Shown here one piece after another: positions 6,625 to 9,975 of a DNA stretch of 9,975 bases. The notes below the pieces were generated by a model. That model was not told where the DNA came from, ran no database searches, and saw nothing but the letters and a program-made list of their open reading frames with translations. Source of the stretch: Burkholderiales bacterium. Lineage in GTDB: Bacteria > Pseudomonadota > Gammaproteobacteria > Burkholderiales > Burkholderiaceae_D. Where the stretch lies: contig JAGWUK010000066.1 of the NCBI GenBank assembly GCA_028868455.1, positions 1 through 9,975 of the forward strand. Direction: 5' to 3'. Every line of letters begins with the position of its first letter. Position 1 is the stretch's first letter. Made by a program: the position numbers and the translations under genes.

Positions 6625-8919
6625 TCAGAACGAGTATTTCAAGGTTGCGCGGATGGTGCGTCCATTCACCGAACGGGCGGCATGTCCGTCACCTTCTACC
6701 TCGGTGTAGCCTATGCTGTTGAGTAAATTATTCAAGCTTAACGATGCCTGAACTTGCGGAGTCACCTGATAATTCACAAAGGCGTTGACAACATTAAAGC
6801 CCGGCAAAGTCAGCGTATTGCCGTCATCCCCCCAAGACTTGGTCGTGCCGATAACGCTGACGCCAAATGCCGCATCGCCGATGCTATAACTTGGTGCGAT
6901 CTGGTAAATGAATTTCGCCTGGCGGCGCGGTGTTTTGCCGATCACGGATGCATCACTGGCGCCAACAATGCTGGCGTTGGTATATGTCATACCGCCATTG
7001 ATATTGAAAGCACCCATATGATAGCTAGCTTCAATTTCCAGACCTTTGGCGTCGTAGGAATTGGCAGTGAATTTTTGCGTCGTCGCCTCAAAATTGGATT
7101 CCGTTGTTTTCGCCTGGAACAAGGTGACGAAGCTATTGAACCTGCCTGCTTTCCATTTCACGCCTGCTTCGGTTTGTTTAACAATATTGGTGCTGATCGG
7201 CACGGAACCATCCAGCGGATTGCCGAACATAATGCGATCAGCATTGAAAGCGATCCCCTCGCTTACGCGTGCAAACAAGGCCAGATTTTTGTCCAACCGG
7301 TAATTCGCACCAACGGAATAAGAAGTGTGATTGACCGAGTAGTCAATGAACTTGGTGTTCGCCTGACGGTAGGCCTGATTTACTGCCTGATTGTAGGTAC
7401 CCGTCGCATCCTGCTTGTCGTAACGCAGGCTGGCGTCCAGATTCCAGGCACCAGCTTCCCAGCCCAGATTCGCATAGGTCGCATTGGTTTTATATTGCGC
7501 ATCGATATTCCGGTTGCAGCAACCGCCCCAGACATCGGTACTCTGCGCCAATAAGCCTGGCGATCCGGCCACGGTATTGGCAGAATTCAGCAACGCCGGT
7601 TTATCACCACTTGCCTGCATCAGGTATTGATTGAAATTCCAGGTAACTCCAAGGTTTTGCAGCGACGTGTACAGACCGGCAGTCAGCGACAATTTGCTGT
7701 CTTTCATGGCAAAAACCTTGGACACCTTGACGTCATTGACTGTGCTGCCCAGGTCATCGAGCGATGTGTTGAATACAGTGGCGGTAAATGCTGCACCGGT
7801 GTAAGCCTTACCTGCATTCGGCCCGGTCGCATAAGTCATCGCTGCCGACGAATTGCCGTTGTCTGCCGGGAAGATGGAAATAAAGCGGCCACCGTTCGAG
7901 GATTTACGGAATTTTTCATCGAGCACCCAGCCGTCACCGAATTTCAGCGAAGCCTCAGCACCGAAGGCATTATTGGTGACATGCAAGCCATCGTTCACAT
8001 TGGTAGCGATACGATTATTGTTCTTGTCCAGCACAATATCCTTGACCCAGTAAGGCGAATAGAAACTTGCAGTGCGCGGATCGATGCCAGGCATTTCAGA
8101 AATCGTACCGTTGACCGTCGTCACCGGCACCGGCATGTTCATTGGCGACTTATCGTCCAGATGTTTAAAACTCAGACGCACATAGCCATTGTCGAGTTCA
8201 TGGGTGATATTGGCCTTGATCTGGCCGCCGTCTTCCGCCGTCACGCCAGCCGGACGCGAGCTGTCGCCGTTGCGGTAGTAGCCGGCAACGAACACGCGGG
8301 TCTTGTCAGACACCGGCGTGCCGTAGTCGAAATCGTAACGTGTCTGATTGAAATCAAGCCCTTTCGTGATACCGATGCTTCCACCTTTTTCACGGCCATT
8401 TTTGCTGATGAAATTGATGATGCCGCCAGGCGAATTCGTCGCCATCGTGGATGCTGTTCCGCCGCGCACGACTTCGAGATGACTCAGACTGCCATCTGCG
8501 CGCAGATACATATCTGGCGTGGCAAAGGCGATATCGCCGAATTGCAGCAAAGGCAAGCCGTCTTCCTGAAATTGCACATACCGCGCGCCACCTGCCGAAA
8601 TCGGTACGCCACGCACAGTCAGATTGGCATTCCCCTCACCGCCGGACGATTCTGAACGAACGCCCGGTACAGCACGCAGGATTTCTGCTGCATTGGTCGG
8701 TGCGGATTGCATGACCTGATCGGCTTCCAGCGTACTGATGGAAACGCTGGCCTTCATTTTGGATGTACCAATAGGCGTACCGGTCACCACGACGGTATCG
8801 AGATTCAGCGTATTTTTTTGCTCAGGCGCGACTGTCTGGGCATGGGCCGCAGACATTTGCAAGAGCGCCATAGAAATGGCCGCAGCCATGCTCGTCAATT
8901 GAATGACAGGTAATTTCAT
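6625..8919 (-). CDS. TonB-dependent outer-membrane receptor, probable sucrose/saccharide transporter
   Basis: From the ATG at 8919 the protein has 764 residues. It starts with a signal peptide (basic MKLPV, hydrophobic core, likely cleavage AHA-QT after residue 27). A TonB-box-like stretch DTVVVTG (41-47) follows. The plug domain (about 55-170) contains EILRAVPGVR, TVRGV and LEVVRGGTASTMATNSPGGIINF. The rest is a long beta-barrel rich in aromatic and Asn/Gly loops that ends in KYSF, with the terminal phenylalanine expected by the Bam machinery. No STN signalling domain precedes the TonB box, so it is a plain transporter rather than a sigma-factor transducer. Most relatives import iron chelates, but its place with sucrose genes and LacI-type operators points to saccharide import, as for Xanthomonas SuxA. 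The start is chosen for the signal peptide and for GGAG 6 nt upstream; an in-frame ATG at 9000 would bury the signal sequence. A CC pair (467-468) in a predicted outer loop is unusual. Confidence 0.88.
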   Translation of the reverse strand: MKLPVIQLTSMAAAISMALLQMSAAHAQTVAPEQKNTLNLDTVVVTGTPIGTSKMKASVSISTLEADQVMQSAPTNAAEILRAVPGVRSESSGGEGNANLTVRGVPISAGGARYVQFQEDGLPLLQFGDIAFATPDMYLRADGSLSHLEVVRGGTASTMATNSPGGIINFISKNGREKGGSIGITKGLDFNQTRYDFDYGTPVSDKTRVFVAGYYRNGDSSRPAGVTAEDGGQIKANITHELDNGYVRLSFKHLDDKSPMNMPVPVTTVNGTISEMPGIDPRTASFYSPYWVKDIVLDKNNNRIATNVNDGLHVTNNAFGAEASLKFGDGWVLDEKFRKSSNGGRFISIFPADNGNSSAAMTYATGPNAGKAYTGAAFTATVFNTSLDDLGSTVNDVKVSKVFAMKDSKLSLTAGLYTSLQNLGVTWNFNQYLMQASGDKPALLNSANTVAGSPGLLAQSTDVWGGCCNRNIDAQYKTNATYANLGWEAGAWNLDASLRYDKQDATGTYNQAVNQAYRQANTKFIDYSVNHTSYSVGANYRLDKNLALFARVSEGIAFNADRIMFGNPLDGSVPISTNIVKQTEAGVKWKAGRFNSFVTLFQAKTTESNFEATTQKFTANSYDAKGLEIEASYHMGAFNINGGMTYTNASIVGASDASVIGKTPRRQAKFIYQIAPSYSIGDAAFGVSVIGTTKSWGDDGNTLTLPGFNVVNAFVNYQVTPQVQASLSLNNLLNSIGYTEVEGDGHAARSVNGRTIRATLKYSF

Positions 8920-8922
8920 TGT

Positions 8923-8929
8923 CTTCTCC
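8923..8929 (-). promoter_or_regulatory. Ribosome binding site deciding the receptor start
   Basis: GGAGAAG on the minus strand places the GGAG core 6 nt before the ATG at 8919. This selects the 764-residue form that begins directly with a signal peptide over the ATG at 8931 (four codons earlier) or the one at 9000. Confidence 0.75.
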
Positions 8930-9177
8930 ATTTTCCATTCATTATTTTTTATATCGCGTTCGCTGCGCCAGTAATGCAATTTCACGTTGCACGTTGACAC
9001 GAACGAACACTTTCAACAATCCGCTGCACAAATTGCTGCATCACCTACCGCACCAACAGTCACTTCTCTTGCCATTTTGCGGCATTCAAGCGAACCATCG
9101 TCACATTCGCAGTCTTCGCCTGATGCTGCGACACCGGAGCATGTTTGAACGCAATGTTTTTAGTTCAGGCGTAGCGA

Positions 9178-9206
9178 ATTATGCGGCGATAAAAAATTCT
9201 TTGCAA
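9178..9206 (-). promoter_or_regulatory. Predicted sigma70 promoter for the receptor gene
   Basis: On the minus strand a -35 TTGCAA (9201-9206) is separated by exactly 17 bp from a -10 CATAAT (9178-9183, 5 of 6 consensus). Transcription would begin near 9171, leaving a leader of about 250 nt before the receptor ATG. The -35 hexamer is itself one arm of the palindromic operator at 9201-9216, the arrangement expected for a repressor that blocks RNA polymerase. Confidence 0.65.
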
Positions 9207-9216
9207 TCGATTGCAA
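9201..9216. promoter_or_regulatory. LacI-family operator O1 (perfect 16-bp palindrome)
   Basis: TTGCAATCGATTGCAA is a perfect inverted repeat with a central CG, the hallmark of operators bound by LacI-family dimers. One arm forms the -35 box of the predicted receptor promoter. The probable ligand protein is the repressor whose gene lies immediately upstream at 9556-9975. A further ATTGCAAT (9223-9230), itself an 8-bp palindrome, follows 6 bp away and may be an extra half-site. The match to the site at 9504-9519 makes chance occurrence unlikely. Confidence 0.78.
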
Positions 9217-9480
9217 TAACGCATTGCAATAAGCAAAAAATCTTGAATTCACATCCAGATGCACGCTGCGAACAGATTGTCGAGAAAATGCATTGAAACG
9301 CGCAGCCCGTCTGCGATTGCGCGCTATGCAACGGTGTCACACCAGCATAAAATGCCTAGGAAGAAACGTCTTTTTTATGCAACGAAACGGGAGAAATTGC
9401 ACCCATGTTTTGCAGCGCAACATAAATTACCGCACAAAAAATTGCTATTTTCCCTTTGAAATTCAGCTTGTTTCCGGTCA

Positions 9481-9509
9481 ATTCAAACAAGTTGAAAATC
9501 ATTTTGCAA
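9481..9509 (-). promoter_or_regulatory. Possible second promoter at the distal operator
   Basis: The downstream arm of the distal operator reads TTGCAA (9504-9509) on the minus strand and is followed after 17 bp by TTGAAT (9481-9486, 4 of 6 to the -10 consensus). The register relative to the operator is the same as at the receptor-proximal site, which is the main reason to list it. The -10 is weak, so this may be only an auxiliary operator without its own promoter. Confidence 0.35.
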
Positions 9510-9519
9510 TCGTTTGCAA
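9504..9519. promoter_or_regulatory. LacI-family operator O2 (near-perfect palindrome)
   Basis: TTGCAATCGTTTGCAA differs from the operator at 9201-9216 by one base, leaving 14 of 16 positions symmetric. It lies just after the 3' end of the repressor gene, with its centre 303 bp from the other operator, close to a whole number of DNA turns. This suggests cooperative repression through a DNA loop if the repressor forms tetramers, or an independent control point. Confidence 0.72.
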
Positions 9520-9555
9520 TATAGGAAGAAAATCACGCAATACAGCGGGGGTACG

Positions 9556-9975
9556 CTAGCTGGTGGCCCGACACATCAATTCGGCCGAGAGCAATTGCGG
9601 CTGAACGGTCTGCTGATCGGCCAGGGCCAACAAGGCATCAACCAGCGCCTCACCTGCGGCAACGATAGGCTGCCGCACCGTCGTCAATGGCGGATGAAAA
9701 TAACGGGCAAGTTCAATATCGTCATAGCCCACGACGGCGACATCTTCCGGCACACGGTATTGTTTTTCGCGCAGCGTGTTGATTGCAGTCATGGCCAGCA
9801 GATCGCTACTGGCAAACAACGCATCGAAAGAAATTTCGCGACGACATAATTCATCCACCGCCAGACGCCCTCCTTCTTCAGTGAACAACGCTGAAATCGA
9901 CAGGCGCTCATCAATCTGCACTTGCATTTCGTGATGTGCTTTGCAATATCCGTCGTAGCGATGTGCCACTTCCGG
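9556..9975 (-). CDS. LacI/GalR-family transcriptional repressor, C-terminal part (cut by window edge)
   Basis: The visible 139 residues run from the window edge to a TAG at 9556-9558 and are open at the right end, so the gene starts outside. They match the second half of the periplasmic-binding-protein-like ligand domain of LacI/GalR regulators. The marks are RYDGY near the edge, then FDALFASSDLLAMTAINTLRE, the strongly conserved VPEDVAVVGYDDIELARYFHPPLTTVRQP, and a typical ELMCRATS ending. Roughly 200 residues, including the helix-turn-helix, are missing. It would sense a sugar of the pathway (sucrose or fructose are candidates) and release the two TTGCAA-type operators between it and the receptor gene. 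Same strand and adjacency fit a local regulator, as SuxR does in Xanthomonas; the assignment to sucrose is inference from context. Confidence 0.88.
   Translation of the reverse strand, partial: PEVAHRYDGYCKAHHEMQVQIDERLSISALFTEEGGRLAVDELCRREISFDALFASSDLLAMTAINTLREKQYRVPEDVAVVGYDDIELARYFHPPLTTVRQPIVAAGEALVDALLALADQQTVQPQLLSAELMCRATS

Larger units (their letters stand above)
8920..9555 (-). other. Regulatory region and long leader between the LacI gene and the receptor gene
   Basis: About 630 bp without a convincing gene. From right to left it contains the distal operator and weak promoter (9481-9519), an AT-rich stretch with a modest inverted repeat (9467-9473 with 9485-9491), a triple TTGCAAT cluster (9201-9230), the main promoter (9178-9206) and a leader of roughly 250 nt to the receptor ATG. 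The leader has a tandem CACGTTG (8983-8996 on the plus strand) and an A/T-rich tract just before the ribosome site. I recognise no known riboswitch or small-RNA family. Confidence 0.55.

Noticed and set aside
7627..8655. Long plus-strand open frame (342 codons) opposite the TonB receptor gene
   Set aside because: It is antisense to a clear receptor, is rich in Arg, His, Ile and Cys as expected of a shadow frame, and has no recognisable motif.
8983..8996. Tandem repeat CACGTTGCACGTTG in the receptor leader
   Set aside because: Two 7-bp copies are too little to argue for a binding site or repeat element without conservation data.
8920..9000. 27-residue N-terminal extension of the TonB receptor from an upstream ATG
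   Set aside because: It is charged and would bury the signal peptide; the ATG at 8919 has GGAG at 6 nt and begins a proper signal sequence.
9465..9493. Inverted repeat CTTGTTT/AAACAAG as a terminator for the LacI gene
   Set aside because: The stem is only 7 bp and A/T-rich, the loop is 11 nt, and no T-run follows on the minus strand.
9356..9502. Minus-strand 48-codon open frame (begins MIFNLFELTG, one hydrophobic segment) between the two operators
   Set aside because: It has no Shine-Dalgarno; its ATG directly abuts the distal operator, and its sequence resembles nothing known. A small membrane peptide is not excluded, but chance is likelier in this A/T-rich stretch.

Overview
The window carries a compact sucrose-acquisition and catabolism locus on the minus strand, flanked by one plus-strand ABC exporter gene. 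Roughly balanced base composition, a Gram-negative outer-membrane receptor and the style of the proteins suggest a proteobacterium, most likely a betaproteobacterium of the Oxalobacteraceae type (Herminiimonas/Collimonas/Janthinobacterium relatives). That placement is inference from protein style; no database search was possible.

Layout, left to right: the possible 3' end of an unidentified plus-strand gene (1-156); a non-coding stretch; a plus-strand ABCB/MsbA-type ABC exporter (344-2158). It converges, across a 32-bp gap, on the minus-strand sugar genes. Read in their own direction (right to left) these are: the C-terminal part of a LacI-family repressor (9975-9556, cut by the window edge), a ~550-bp regulatory region, a TonB-dependent outer-membrane receptor (8919-6625), a two-hairpin element including a probable rho-independent terminator (6616-6518), then a tightly coupled trio: amylosucrase/sucrose hydrolase GH13 (6517-4538), PfkB fructokinase (4541-3540) and a GPH/SUT-type sucrose symporter of the major facilitator superfamily (3543-2191). 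Both junctions in the trio are 4-bp ATGA start/stop overlaps.

The genes make one pathway: sucrose would cross the outer membrane through the TonB-dependent receptor and the inner membrane through the symporter. The GH13 enzyme would then cleave it to fructose plus glucan or glucose, and the fructokinase would give fructose-6-phosphate. The set parallels the sux locus of Xanthomonas (LacI regulator, TonB receptor, amylosucrase-like enzyme, sucrose transporter), with a fructokinase inside the operon.

The most informative non-coding signals are two 16-bp palindromic LacI-type operators with TTGCAA arms, whose centres lie 303 bp apart. Each supplies the -35 hexamer of a plausible promoter, and the receptor-proximal one has a 17-bp spacer and a CATAAT -10. 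The terminator between the receptor gene and the enzyme trio ends right at the annotated enzyme start codon, which suggests that expression of the downstream genes is set by read-through. No wholly new system is evident; the interest is in the regulatory architecture and in the substrate/product specificity of the GH13 enzyme.
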